Both the position numbers and the translations under genes were made by a program. A DNA stretch of 64,000 bases from the NCBI RefSeq assembly GCF_036206005.1, contig NZ_CP108143.1, positions 5,113,501 to 5,177,500 on the forward strand, in the 5' to 3' direction. The notes beneath the pieces are model-generated. The model saw nothing but the letters and a program-made list of their open reading frames with translations. It searched no databases and was not told where the DNA came from. Below, one piece after another: positions 55,011 through 63,413 of this stretch; position 1 is the first letter of the stretch; every line of letters begins with the position of its first letter. Source of the DNA: Streptomyces sp. NBC_00178 (GTDB taxonomy: Bacteria; Actinomycetota; Actinomycetes; Streptomycetales; Streptomycetaceae).

Positions 55011-56138
55011 TCACGCGCGGCGCTTGTAGAACGGCAGTGCCACGACCTCGTACGGCTCGTGCGTGCCCCGGATGTCGACGCCGACACCCCCGGTGCCCGG
55101 CTCGGCGTACGCCGCGTCCACGTAGGCCATGGCGATCGGCTTGCCCAGGGTGGGCGACGGCGCTCCGGACGTGACCTCGCCGACGACCTCCCCGCCGACC
55201 ACGACGGGGAAGCCCGCGCGGGGCACCCGGCGGCCCTCGGCGATCAGGCCGACGAGCTTGCGGGGCGGGGCGGACTCCGCGCGGGCGGCGGCTGCGGACA
55301 GCGCCTCGCGGCCGACGAAGTCGCCCTCCTTCTCGAACTTCACGACCCGGCCGAGGCCCGCGTCGAAGGGGGTCAGCGCGGTGGTGAGCTCGTGCCCGTA
55401 CAGCGGCATGCCCGCCTCCAGGCGGAGCGTGTCCCGGCAGGAGAGCCCGCAGGGGATCAGGCCGTACGGCGCGCCCGCCTCGGTGAGGGCGGTCCACAGC
55501 TGCTCGGCGTGCTCGGGCGCGACGAAGAGCTCGAAGCCGTCCTCGCCCGTGTAACCGGTGCGGGCGATGAGCGCGGGGACGCCGGCGACCGTGCCCGGCA
55601 GGCCCGCGTAGTACTTCAGTCCGTCCAGGTCGGCGTCCGTGACCGACTTCAGTACGGCGGGGGAGTCGGGTCCCTGTACGGCGAGCAGCGCGTACGCCTC
55701 GCGGTCGTCCCGCACCTCGGCGTCGAAGCCGGCCGCACGCTCCGTGAGGGTGTCCAGGACCAGCTGGGCGTTGCCGGCGTTGGCGACGACCATGAACTCG
55801 GTGTCGGCCAGGCGGTAGACGATCAGGTCGTCCAGGATCCCGCCGTCCGCCGCGGTGATCATGGTGTAGCGGGCCCGGCCCACGCCCACGGTCGCGATGT
55901 TGCCGACCAGCGCGTAGGCCAGGAAGGCCGAGGCCTGCGGACCGGTGACGGTGATCTCGCCCATGTGCGACAGGTCGAACAGGCCGGCCCGGGTGCGCAC
56001 GGCGTTGTGCTCGTCGCGCTCGCTGGCGTACCGCAGCGGCATGTCCCAGCCCGCGAAGTCGGTCATGGTGGCGCCCAGCGACCGGTGCAGGGCGTCGAGG
56101 GCGGTGAGTCGGGGGGCGGCGCTCGGGGCAGTGCTCAT
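55011..56138 (-). CDS. gcvT: Glycine cleavage system T protein (aminomethyltransferase)
   Basis: A 375-residue THF-dependent aminomethyltransferase. Supporting segments are FAGWDMPLRY, FDLSHMGEI, the folate-site strand GYTGEDGFELFV and the CRDTLRLEAGMPLYGHEL motif with its Asp. ATG 56138 has GGAG 8 bases upstream; an ATG two codons earlier is too close to the site. It is first in the gcvT-gcvH-glyA(-sdaA) unit, and a tandem glycine riboswitch lies immediately upstream. Confidence 0.96.
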   Translation of the reverse strand: MSTAPSAAPRLTALDALHRSLGATMTDFAGWDMPLRYASERDEHNAVRTRAGLFDLSHMGEITVTGPQASAFLAYALVGNIATVGVGRARYTMITAADGGILDDLIVYRLADTEFMVVANAGNAQLVLDTLTERAAGFDAEVRDDREAYALLAVQGPDSPAVLKSVTDADLDGLKYYAGLPGTVAGVPALIARTGYTGEDGFELFVAPEHAEQLWTALTEAGAPYGLIPCGLSCRDTLRLEAGMPLYGHELTTALTPFDAGLGRVVKFEKEGDFVGREALSAAAARAESAPPRKLVGLIAEGRRVPRAGFPVVVGGEVVGEVTSGAPSPTLGKPIAMAYVDAAYAEPGTGGVGVDIRGTHEPYEVVALPFYKRRA

Positions 56139-56174
56139 GGACATGGCTCCAGGGCATGACGACAGAGGGTTGAT

Positions 56175-56397
56175 CCCTCCCCATCTGTCATCGGAACCTG
56201 AGAGGTTCGCCGAGACCCCCCGAAGGGGTCCAGAAGGGTCGTCCCCTTCGGGTTCGGCTTGCACCTTGGGTGGGGCCGCACGGCGGCCCGCTTTTCAGAT
56301 CTGCCTCATCCACGCGGTACGGGGCCTGAGAGATTCAAGGGAGGAACTTGCTCCTTCGGCGCCCGGCGCACACGGTGACCGGGACTCTCCCGCGCGG
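56175..56397 (-). promoter_or_regulatory. Tandem glycine riboswitch
   Basis: Read on the minus strand, two aptamers of the gcvT-type riboswitch lie in series. The first (56397 to about 56310) begins CGCGGGAGAGTCC and ends TCTCAGGC. A short linker follows (GTACCGCGTGGATGAGGCAG). The second (about 56300-56175) contains ACCCAAGGTGCAAGCCG and ends CCTCTCAGGTTCCGATGACA, then GATGGGGAGGG. The paired conserved blocks CGCCGAAGGAGCAA and CTCTCAGG identify the class. It ends 36 bases before the gcvT ATG and should switch the operon on when glycine is abundant. Confidence 0.93.
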
Positions 56398-56518
56398 ATT
56401 CAAACGGCCGGTATGCAATTGGCGGGGTCATCATCGCACGCATTGGGAGAGAGTGGGGCGTCCAGGTCCGTGCGGGTGTCCGGGGCCGCGCGGCCGCGAC
56501 ACGTGCGCTCCGGAGCGG

Positions 56519-56546
56519 TTGTGCCGCATTACCTTTTCTTTACACT
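56519..56546 (+). promoter_or_regulatory. Candidate promoter for the P-loop gene
   Basis: TTGTGC (56519-56524) and TACACT (56541-56546) are 16 bp apart in an AT-rich patch that stands out from its surroundings, 41 bases before the ATG at 56587. It is divergent from the riboswitch leader. Confidence 0.5.
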
Positions 56547-56586
56547 TCTTGGGCAGGTCAGTGGGTGAATCGGCAGGGGGACGGCG

Positions 56587-57276
56587 ATGAGGTTGCAGCG
56601 TTACGCGACGACCGCGGGGGTCACGCACGAGACCATGCCCCGGCAGCCGGGCGCGCCGGCCAGGGAACTGACGGCAGATCCCGCACCGGTGGTGCGGGAT
56701 CTGCGGGGCGCCGGAGGACGGGGCCCGCGCGGTCTGGACTTCGCGGCGGGTGACGTGGTGGTGGTCTCCGGGCTGCCCGGCAGCGGCAAGTCGACGCTGA
56801 TCCGGCGGGCCGTCGAGGAACACGCCATCGACTCCCAGGACGCCAGGGACCGCTGGGCCGAGGCCCTGCCCGGCTTACTCCCGTACGCGCTCTACCGCCC
56901 CCTGGTGCGCGTCGCGCACTACGCCGGCCTGTGGCGGGCCCTGCGTTCAGGGGCGTCCGTGGTCGTCCACGACTGCGGCACGCAGGCGTGGGTGCGCCGC
57001 TGGCTGGCGCGCGAGGCCCGGCACCGGGGCCGCCACCTCCACCTCGTGCTGCTCGACGTCTCCCCCGGGGTGGCGCGTCAGGGGCAGCGGGAGCGCGGGC
57101 GCGGGGTCTCCGGATACGCCTTCGCCCGGCACCGGCGCGCCGTGGGACGGCTGTTGCGTGACACCGGGAGCGGTCTGCTGCCGCCGGGGTGCGCCTCCGC
57201 GGTGCTGCTCGACCGGGAGTCCGCGGGGGCCGTGTGCCGGATCTCCTTCCCGGAGGCGCGGCCTCCGCAGCAGTAG
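56587..57276 (+). CDS. P-loop NTPase, small kinase-like
   Basis: A 229-residue cytoplasmic protein with Walker A VVVSGLPGSGKSTLIRR (about 58-74). A downstream acidic strand ASVVVHDCGTQAWVRRW and an arginine-rich lid-like region (ARQGQRERGRGVSGYAFARHRRAV) resemble the Zeta-toxin / polynucleotide-kinase / AAA_33 group. Residues 1-45 are disordered. There is no antitoxin-like small gene beside it, so a toxin role is not supported. ATG 56587 follows a GGGGGA site. The substrate is unknown; nucleotide, RNA end or small metabolite are all possible. Confidence 0.85.
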   Translation: MRLQRYATTAGVTHETMPRQPGAPARELTADPAPVVRDLRGAGGRGPRGLDFAAGDVVVVSGLPGSGKSTLIRRAVEEHAIDSQDARDRWAEALPGLLPYALYRPLVRVAHYAGLWRALRSGASVVVHDCGTQAWVRRWLAREARHRGRHLHLVLLDVSPGVARQGQRERGRGVSGYAFARHRRAVGRLLRDTGSGLLPPGCASAVLLDRESAGAVCRISFPEARPPQQ

Positions 57277-57467
57277 CCGCGGCCGGGCGGGGTCCGGGCG
57301 GGGCGTCACCGTTCGCATACGCACAGTCCGCGGCGGGCCGGCGGACCGTCCGGAATCTGGACGCCGCGCCGGGTCCGGGCACCGCTCCCGTCCGGGCCCT
57401 GCATCCGGGGCCCGACCCGGTCTAAGGTTTCTGCCGCACAGCACGGCGAGAAAGGGACACAGACACC

Positions 57468-58238
57468 GTGGACATTCCGGCCCAGGCCGCGCCCCATCAG
57501 ACGAACGGATGGCCGGCCAACGAGTTCGAAGAGGTGCTCGGCGCCTCCATCGGCATACCCGGAGCGGGCGGCCGGCTGGTCGAGGTGCTCGGCCGCAGCC
57601 AGGTCTGGGTACCTCTGCCGAACGGCGGCGGGCCCGACAGCGCCGCTCTCGACCTGCCGACGGTCGACATCGACGGCGCCGCGTACGTCCCCGTGTTCAG
57701 CTCCGAGGCGCAGTACCTCCAGTGCGTCGGATCGCACCTGTCCTTCACGGTCGCGCCCGCACGCGATTTCGCCCGCGGTCTCCCCCCGCAGGTCGGCATC
57801 GCGGTGAACCCCGGGGGAGCGGTCGGCGTGCCGCTGCCGCCGCCCGCCGTCGCGGAACTCTGCCGGGCGGGCCGCACCCCGCTGGACGGGGCCGCGAGCG
57901 GAGGCCGGGTGCGCCTGTACGAGCCGGACTGGAAGGAGGACCCGGTCGACTTCCTGGCCGCGGTGTCCGAGGAGTTCCGGGCGACGGGAGTGGTGAGCAC
58001 CGCCCGGCGGTCACTGGCCAGCATCGAGGGCGACAGCCCCGTCCTGTTCGTCGGTGTCGAGGCGGCGGGCGTCGACGCCGCGGGGCAGAGCGCCCCGATG
58101 GACGCGCTCGGCCGCGCGCTCGGCCGCGTCCAGGCCCCCTGGCCGGTCAGCCTCGTCCTGCTCGACGTCGCCCGGGACCCGGTGGGCGACTGGATGCTGG
58201 AGAAGGTGCGCCCGTTCTACGTGCGCGAGGCGTACTGA
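57468..58238 (+). CDS. SseB-family protein (N- and C-terminal SseB domains)
   Basis: A 256-residue protein of the 'enhanced serine sensitivity' SseB family. The N-terminal domain (about 18-115; FEEVLGASIG, VWVPLPNG, VPVFSSEAQYLQ) is followed by the SseB C-terminal domain (about 150-250), ending in DWMLEKVRPFYVREAY. No catalytic residues are recognised. E. coli SseB raises sensitivity to serine by an unknown mechanism; the tie to the neighbouring serine/glycine genes is suggestive only. GTG 57468 lies 11 bases after AAAGGGA. Followed by a paralogue in the same direction. Confidence 0.85.
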   Translation: MDIPAQAAPHQTNGWPANEFEEVLGASIGIPGAGGRLVEVLGRSQVWVPLPNGGGPDSAALDLPTVDIDGAAYVPVFSSEAQYLQCVGSHLSFTVAPARDFARGLPPQVGIAVNPGGAVGVPLPPPAVAELCRAGRTPLDGAASGGRVRLYEPDWKEDPVDFLAAVSEEFRATGVVSTARRSLASIEGDSPVLFVGVEAAGVDAAGQSAPMDALGRALGRVQAPWPVSLVLLDVARDPVGDWMLEKVRPFYVREAY

Positions 58239-58385
58239 GAGCGACGTGACGCTCCGGCACGTGGCGTCAAGGCGGTGTCAGGGGCGGCGCATAAGCTGGT
58301 TTGATGGCCGGGCCGGGAGCGGCGGCACGACACCGCGGAGCACGCGGGCGGCGGAACAGCGGATCGAAGAGGGGCGGGACCCAGG

Positions 58386-59177
58386 GTGAGTGCGTCAGGC
58401 ACCGCGGCGGCCGGACAGGTCGAGCACATGCTGCGCCAAGTGACCCCCGGGCGCCTCGACACGTACGAGGAACTGCTGAGGTCCCTGGCCGGCGGGCAGG
58501 TCTGGATGCTGCTGTGGCACGGCACGGCGGGCTCCCCCGACGCGCAGTACGGCAACATGGAGGTCGACGGCCTCGGTTACGCCCCCTGCGTGACCTCCGC
58601 CCAGGAGCTCTCCGCGAGCGGCTGGAGCAGGGCCCACGAGGTCACGACCGGCCGCGACATCGCCCGCTCGCTCTTCCCGGACCGCTGGGGCATCTGGCTC
58701 AACCCGCACGCGCCGGGCGGGGGCGTCGGCATCCCCTGGCTCGACCTGCGCCGCATCGCGACCGGGCTCGACCGCATGCCGGCGGGCCCGCTGCGGCTCT
58801 CCGAACCGGCCATCGAGATCCCGCAGTTCTACGCCCTGCTGTCGCAGAACGCCCACCGCACCCCCGCCGTCCGCGCGCTGCGGCGTGCCTGGGTGCAGCC
58901 GGCGCTGGGTGTCCCGTACCTGGCGATCGGGCTGGACCTCTACGACACCGGCCGCCCGTCCGTGGACGCCGTGCGCGCGATGATGCAGCAGTCGATCGGC
59001 GTGGTCCCCGACGGGCTGCCCGTCTCCACGGTCTCGATGTCCGACGAGTACGACCCGGTCGCGATGTGGCTCCGCGTCAACTCCCGGCCGTTCTACGACC
59101 GCGAGGCGCACGCTCCGGCGCCCGGCACGGGTTACGGCTATCCGCCCGTCCCCGGCCAGGCCCCGCAGGCTTACTGA
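58386..59177 (+). CDS. SseB-family paralogue
   Basis: A 263-residue protein with the same plan as the preceding gene: DTYEELLRSLAGGQVWMLLW opens the N-terminal domain, PCVTSAQELSASGW corresponds to the paralogue's VPVFSSEAQYL, and the end MWLRVNSRPFYDREA corresponds to its MLEKVRPFYVREA. A Gly/Pro/Tyr-rich tail of about 22 residues is added. Divergence is high, so the duplication is old. GTG 58386 follows GGGGCGGGACCCAGG. The 147-base gap to the first gene shows no terminator, so they are probably co-transcribed. Confidence 0.82.
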   Translation: MSASGTAAAGQVEHMLRQVTPGRLDTYEELLRSLAGGQVWMLLWHGTAGSPDAQYGNMEVDGLGYAPCVTSAQELSASGWSRAHEVTTGRDIARSLFPDRWGIWLNPHAPGGGVGIPWLDLRRIATGLDRMPAGPLRLSEPAIEIPQFYALLSQNAHRTPAVRALRRAWVQPALGVPYLAIGLDLYDTGRPSVDAVRAMMQQSIGVVPDGLPVSTVSMSDEYDPVAMWLRVNSRPFYDREAHAPAPGTGYGYPPVPGQAPQAY

Positions 59178-59531
59178 CGGGGCGTCCGCCCGTCGCGGCC
59201 GACGGCCAATTGGTCACCACATGAACGTGCTTGGGGCGCCATGTCCGCTATAGCGGATTAGCGGCCGAGACGTCCGCTCACAAAGCACAGCTGTCCGGAT
59301 AACGGAAGCCTCTGGGCAGCATCACGTTTGAGCAAACATTCCCCGTCAGGTCTGGCGGGTGATCGCGAAGTCACCTCAGACTCCACACAGCAGGTGTTCC
59401 CTGCCCCGCACATCCCTCTTTCAAACAGGGTCAGTTCCGGGGTGTGTGATCACGTGTGTCACGTTTTGTACGAGCCGCTACAGCGGCGGTCATGGGCCGG
59501 CCACCGTCGGCCGAGAGGGGTCTCCACCGCA
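59178..59531 (+). promoter_or_regulatory. Peptide-transporter control region with two matching palindromes
   Basis: No gene is seen. CCGCTATAGCGG (59245-59256) and CCGCTACAGCGG (59475-59486) are near-identical palindromes 230 bp apart; an inverted AGCGG-N9-CCGCT (59260-59278) adjoins the first. A GTGATCAC palindrome lies near 59446-59453. The repetition suggests a regulator binding at two sites, possibly with looping, ahead of the transporter operon. Confidence 0.55.
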
Positions 59532-60524
59532 ATGACGGCACCTATCGAGACCACCAGGGCGGAAGTGCAGCCCGAAGCGGTGCTGGAAGGCGCCCCGCGC
59601 AAGCAGATCGAGGGCCGTTCGCTCGGCCGGATCGCCTGGACCCGCTTCAAGCGGGACAAGGCCGCGATGGCCGGTGGCATCGTTGTCGTGCTGCTGATCC
59701 TCACCGCTCTGCTGTCGAAGCCGCTCCAGGCGCTCCTCGGGCTCGACCCCGACGCGTTCAACCAGAGCCTGGTCGACCCCGTACTGCTGGCGCCCAAGGG
59801 GGACTTCGGCGGGATCAGCTGGGACCACCCGTTCGGGGTGGAACCGCAGACGGGCCGCGACATCCTGGCCCGCATCCTCGAGGGCTCCTGGGTCTCGCTC
59901 GTGGTCGCGGTCGGCTCCACGCTGCTCTCGGTCGTGATCGGTGTCGTCATGGGCGTCGTCGCGGGCTTCTACGGCGGCTGGGTGGACAGCTTCATCAGCC
60001 GCCTGATGGACACCTTCCTGGCGTTCCCGCTGCTGCTCTTCGCGATCTCCATCTCCGCCTCGCTGCAGGGCGAGGCGTTCGGGCTGCAGGGACTCACCCT
60101 GCGGATCGCGGTCCTGATCTTCGTCATCGGCTTCTTCAGCTGGCCCTACATCGGCCGCATCGTCCGCGCGCAGACGCTGTCGCTCCGCGAGCGGGAGTTC
60201 GTCGAGGCCGCGAGGTCGCTGGGCGCCCGCGGTCCCTTCATCCTCTTCCGCGAACTGCTGCCGAACCTGATCGCGCCGATCCTGGTCTACGCGACGCTCC
60301 TGATCCCCACGAACATCCTCTTCGAGGCATCCCTCAGCTTCCTCGGCGTCGGTATCGCGCCGCCGCAGGCTTCCTGGGGCGGAATGCTGACCCAGGCGGT
60401 CGACCTCTACGAGGTGGACCCGATGTTCATGGTCATCCCCGGCATGGCGATCTTCCTCACCGTGCTGGCCTTCAATCTGCTGGGGGACGGGCTGCGTGAC
60501 GCACTCGACCCTCGTGGCAAGTAA
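59532..60524 (+). CDS. Oligopeptide ABC transporter permease (OppC/DppC type)
   Basis: A 330-residue membrane protein with the OppC layout: N-terminal cytoplasmic segment (SLGRIAWTRFKRDKAAMAGG), a first helix, a periplasmic-side loop with DHPFGVEPQTGRDILARI (the GTDxxGRDxxSR-like motif) and five further helices. The EAA loop is EAARSLGARGPFILFRELLPN. ATG 59532 was chosen; the open frame upstream is not family-like. It is first in the operon, an unusual order since the binding protein normally leads. Confidence 0.92.
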   Translation: MTAPIETTRAEVQPEAVLEGAPRKQIEGRSLGRIAWTRFKRDKAAMAGGIVVVLLILTALLSKPLQALLGLDPDAFNQSLVDPVLLAPKGDFGGISWDHPFGVEPQTGRDILARILEGSWVSLVVAVGSTLLSVVIGVVMGVVAGFYGGWVDSFISRLMDTFLAFPLLLFAISISASLQGEAFGLQGLTLRIAVLIFVIGFFSWPYIGRIVRAQTLSLREREFVEAARSLGARGPFILFRELLPNLIAPILVYATLLIPTNILFEASLSFLGVGIAPPQASWGGMLTQAVDLYEVDPMFMVIPGMAIFLTVLAFNLLGDGLRDALDPRGK

Positions 60525-60568
60525 TCGCGGCGATGCCGCACCGTTCGATCGAGGGGGCTTTCCTCAGC

Positions 60569-62332
60569 ATGAGAACCAGAAAGACAGCTTCGGCCATCGC
60601 CGTCGCCGTGGCGGTCGCGCTCGGCGCGTCGGCCTGCAGCGGCAGTGACACCGACACCGACGGAGCGGGGGGCAGCGGCGGGGGCAAGGCCGACGCCGGC
60701 CTGACGTCGATCGTCAACAAGACCGACAAGAAGGGGGGGACGGTCACCTTCGAGCACTCGAGCGGTCCCGACTCCCTGGACCCGGGCAACACGTACTACG
60801 GCTGGGTGCAGAACTTCTCCCGCCTGTACGGCCGTTCCCTGGTCACCTTCAAGCCGGCCGCCGGCAAGGAGAGCCTGGAGATCGTCCCGGACCTCGCCAC
60901 CGGTCTCGGCAAGGCCAGCGCCGACGCCAAGTCCTGGACCTACACGATCCGCAAGGGCGTGAAGTTCGAGGACGGCACGGAGATCACCTCGAAGGACGTC
61001 AAGTACGCCGTCGAGCGCTCGAACTTCGCGCCGGAGGCCCTGTCCAACGGTCCGACCTACTTCAAGGCGTACCTCGAGGGCGGCGACAAGTACAAGGGTC
61101 CCTACAAGGACAAGTCCCCCGAGGGCCTCAAGTCGATCGAGACCCCGGACGACTACACGATCACCTTCAAGCTGAACAAGCCGTTCGCGGACATGGACTA
61201 CCTCGCCGCGTTCTCGCAGACCGCTCCGGTCCCGCAGAAGGCCGACAAGGGCGCCAGCTACGTCCAGAAGATCGTGTCCTCGGGCCCGTACAAGTTCTCG
61301 GCGTACGACGAGAGCAAGGGCGCGACGCTCGTCCGCAACCCGGAGTGGGACCCGAAGACGGACCCGATCCGCAAGGCCCTGCCGGACAAGATCGAGCTCA
61401 AGCTCAACGTCAACCCCACCACGGTGGACGACCACCTGCTCAACGACGTCACCACCGCTGACATCGCGGGCACCGGTCTGCAGTCCAAGACGCAGCCCAA
61501 GGTCCTCGTGAAGGCCGCCGAGAAGGCGAAGACGGACAACCCGTACGCCGGCGTGCTGCAGTACATGGCGCTGAACGTCAACGTGAAGCCGTTCGACAAC
61601 GTCGAGTGCCGCAAGGCCGTCCAGTACGCGGTCGACAAGCAGAGCCTGATCGACTCGATCGGCGGCTCGGTCAAGGGCGACCCGGCCACCACGGTCATCC
61701 CCCCGACCGTCGCCGGCTACAAGAAGTTCGACCTGTACCCGACCGAGGGCCACAAGGGCGACGCGGCCAAGGCCAAGGAGGCGCTGACCAAGTGCGGTCA
61801 GCCCAAGGGCTTCAAGACCACGCTCACGGCGCGCTCCGACCGTCCTGACGAGATCACCGCGGCCACGCAGCTCCAGGGCAGCCTGAAGGCGATCGGCATC
61901 ACCGCCGAGATCAAGCAGTTCCCCTCGGACAAGTACTTCACCGACTTCGCGGGTGTCCCGGCCTGGGTGCACAAGAACAACGCGGGCATGATGATGATGC
62001 AGTGGGGCGCCGACTGGCCGACCGGCTTCGGCTTCCTGGACCAGATCGTGAACGGCACGGCCATCAAGCCGTCCGGTGGCACGAACCTGATGGAGCTCAA
62101 CGACAAGGCCGTCAACGAGGCACTCGTCAAGGGCATCGGCACCGTCGACACCACGGCGCGCAACGCCGCCTGGGGCGAGGTCGACCAGAAGGTCATGGAG
62201 AACGCCTCCGTCGTTCCGCTCGTCTACCGCAAGAACCTGCTGTACCGCCCGGACTCCGCGGCGAACGTCACGGTCACGGACGCATACCTCGGTATGTACG
62301 ACTACGTGCTGATGACCTCGACCAAGAAGTAA
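60569..62332 (+). CDS. Oligopeptide ABC transporter substrate-binding lipoprotein
   Basis: A 587-residue extracytoplasmic SBP_bac_5 protein. The signal ends in LGASACSGS with the lipobox Cys, followed by an acidic Gly-rich linker. Family segments are DSLDPGNTYYGW, SWTYTIRKGVKFEDGTEITS, the VRNPEWD strand and RKAVQYAVDKQSLID. It binds oligo- or dipeptides and delivers them to the flanking permeases. ATG 60569 follows GAGGGGG by 12 bases; an earlier ATG at 60533 would disrupt the signal. A stable hairpin follows the gene, which may keep this message more abundant than the rest. Confidence 0.94.
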   Translation: MRTRKTASAIAVAVAVALGASACSGSDTDTDGAGGSGGGKADAGLTSIVNKTDKKGGTVTFEHSSGPDSLDPGNTYYGWVQNFSRLYGRSLVTFKPAAGKESLEIVPDLATGLGKASADAKSWTYTIRKGVKFEDGTEITSKDVKYAVERSNFAPEALSNGPTYFKAYLEGGDKYKGPYKDKSPEGLKSIETPDDYTITFKLNKPFADMDYLAAFSQTAPVPQKADKGASYVQKIVSSGPYKFSAYDESKGATLVRNPEWDPKTDPIRKALPDKIELKLNVNPTTVDDHLLNDVTTADIAGTGLQSKTQPKVLVKAAEKAKTDNPYAGVLQYMALNVNVKPFDNVECRKAVQYAVDKQSLIDSIGGSVKGDPATTVIPPTVAGYKKFDLYPTEGHKGDAAKAKEALTKCGQPKGFKTTLTARSDRPDEITAATQLQGSLKAIGITAEIKQFPSDKYFTDFAGVPAWVHKNNAGMMMMQWGADWPTGFGFLDQIVNGTAIKPSGGTNLMELNDKAVNEALVKGIGTVDTTARNAAWGEVDQKVMENASVVPLVYRKNLLYRPDSAANVTVTDAYLGMYDYVLMTSTKK

Positions 62333-62371
62333 CACCTGTTCATCGACAGCATCATTTGAAAGGCAGGTGAA

Positions 62372-62415
62372 GGCGCCGGGCCGGCGGGTGTCAACCCGCT
62401 CGCCCGCCCGGCGCC
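62372..62415 (+). terminator. Hairpin between binding protein and second permease
   Basis: GGCGCCGGGC/GCCCGGCGCC (62372-62381 with 62406-62415) enclose an inner stem GCGGGT/ACCCGC with loop GTCA. It starts 40 bases after the binding-protein stop. It probably acts as a partial terminator or as a 3' stabiliser setting subunit ratios. Confidence 0.65.
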
Positions 62416-62423
62416 GCACGGCT

Positions 62424-63413
62424 GTGGCTGCGTACATCATCCGACGCGTATTCGCCGCGGTGTTGCTGCTGCTGGTGGTCAGCGCAGTCACGTTCGCGAT
62501 CTTCTTCCTGGTCCCCCGCCTCGGCGGGCAGACCCTCGACTCGATGGCCGCCCAGTACGTCGGGAAGAGCCCCGACCCCGACGTCATCGCCGCGGTCAAG
62601 AAGAACCTGGGGCTGGACCAGCCCCTGTACCTGCAGTACTGGCACTTCATCAAGGGCATCGTCGTCGGCGCCGAATACCAGTTCGGTCCCGACCCGGTCA
62701 CCTGCCATGCCCCGTGCTTCGGCTACTCCTTCAAGACGCACACCGAGATCTGGCCCCAGCTCGTGGACCGCGTTCCGGTGACGCTCTCCATGGCCGTCGG
62801 TGCGGCCGTCATCTGGGTCCTCTCCGGTGTCGCCGCCGGTGTCGTCTCCGCCCTGAAGCGGGGGTCGTTCTTCGACCGCCTCTCCATGGGTGTCGCCCTC
62901 GCCGGTGTCTCGCTGCCGATGTTCTTCACCGGCCTCGTCGTCCTGGCGATCTTCGGCAACGGCGAGTACGTGCCGTTCCTCCAGAACCCCGTGGAGTGGG
63001 CCGGCGCCCTGGTCCTTCCCTGGTGCACGCTCGCCCTGCTGTACTCCGCCCTGTACGCCCGGCTCACCCGGGCCGGGATGCTGGAGACGATGGGCGAGGA
63101 CTACATCCGCACCGCCCGGGCCAAGGGCCTGGCGGAGCGCAAGGTCGTCGTCAAGCACGGCCTGCGCGCGGCGCTCACCCCGCTCGTCACGATCTTCGGC
63201 ATGGACTTCGCGCTGCTGCTCGGCGGCGCGGTCATCACCGAGAGAGTGTTCTCCTTCCAGGGCCTCGGCGCCTTCGCCATCCAGGGAGTGACCACGGCCG
63301 ACCTTCCCAAGGTGATGGGCGTGACCCTGGTCGCCGCCTTCTTCATCGTCATCTGCAACCTGCTGGTGGACCTCGTGTACGCCGCGATCGACCCCCGGGT
63401 GAGGCTCTCATGA
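62424..63413 (+). CDS. Oligopeptide ABC transporter permease (OppB/DppB type)
   Basis: A 329-residue membrane protein with OppB features: start AAYIIRRVFAAVLLLLVVS, a long outer loop (about 45-115) and the EAA loop (YIRTARAKGLAERKVVVKHGLR). GTG 62424 was preferred to GTG 62367 because the longer form would translate through the hairpin and add a basic low-complexity lead; the chosen start has no strong ribosome binding site, so the other remains possible. Cysteines in TCHAPCFGYS lie in the outer loop. Overlaps the ATPase gene by 4 bases. Confidence 0.92.
   Translation: MAAYIIRRVFAAVLLLLVVSAVTFAIFFLVPRLGGQTLDSMAAQYVGKSPDPDVIAAVKKNLGLDQPLYLQYWHFIKGIVVGAEYQFGPDPVTCHAPCFGYSFKTHTEIWPQLVDRVPVTLSMAVGAAVIWVLSGVAAGVVSALKRGSFFDRLSMGVALAGVSLPMFFTGLVVLAIFGNGEYVPFLQNPVEWAGALVLPWCTLALLYSALYARLTRAGMLETMGEDYIRTARAKGLAERKVVVKHGLRAALTPLVTIFGMDFALLLGGAVITERVFSFQGLGAFAIQGVTTADLPKVMGVTLVAAFFIVICNLLVDLVYAAIDPRVRLS

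Noticed and set aside
56587..57276. A Zeta-type toxin of a toxin-antitoxin pair
   Set aside because: The P-loop and lid could fit, but no small antitoxin gene is adjacent and the gene has an ordinary promoter position.
57468..59177. Type III secretion translocator SseB
   Set aside because: Same name only. The sequences fit the serine-sensitivity SseB domains and no secretion genes are present.
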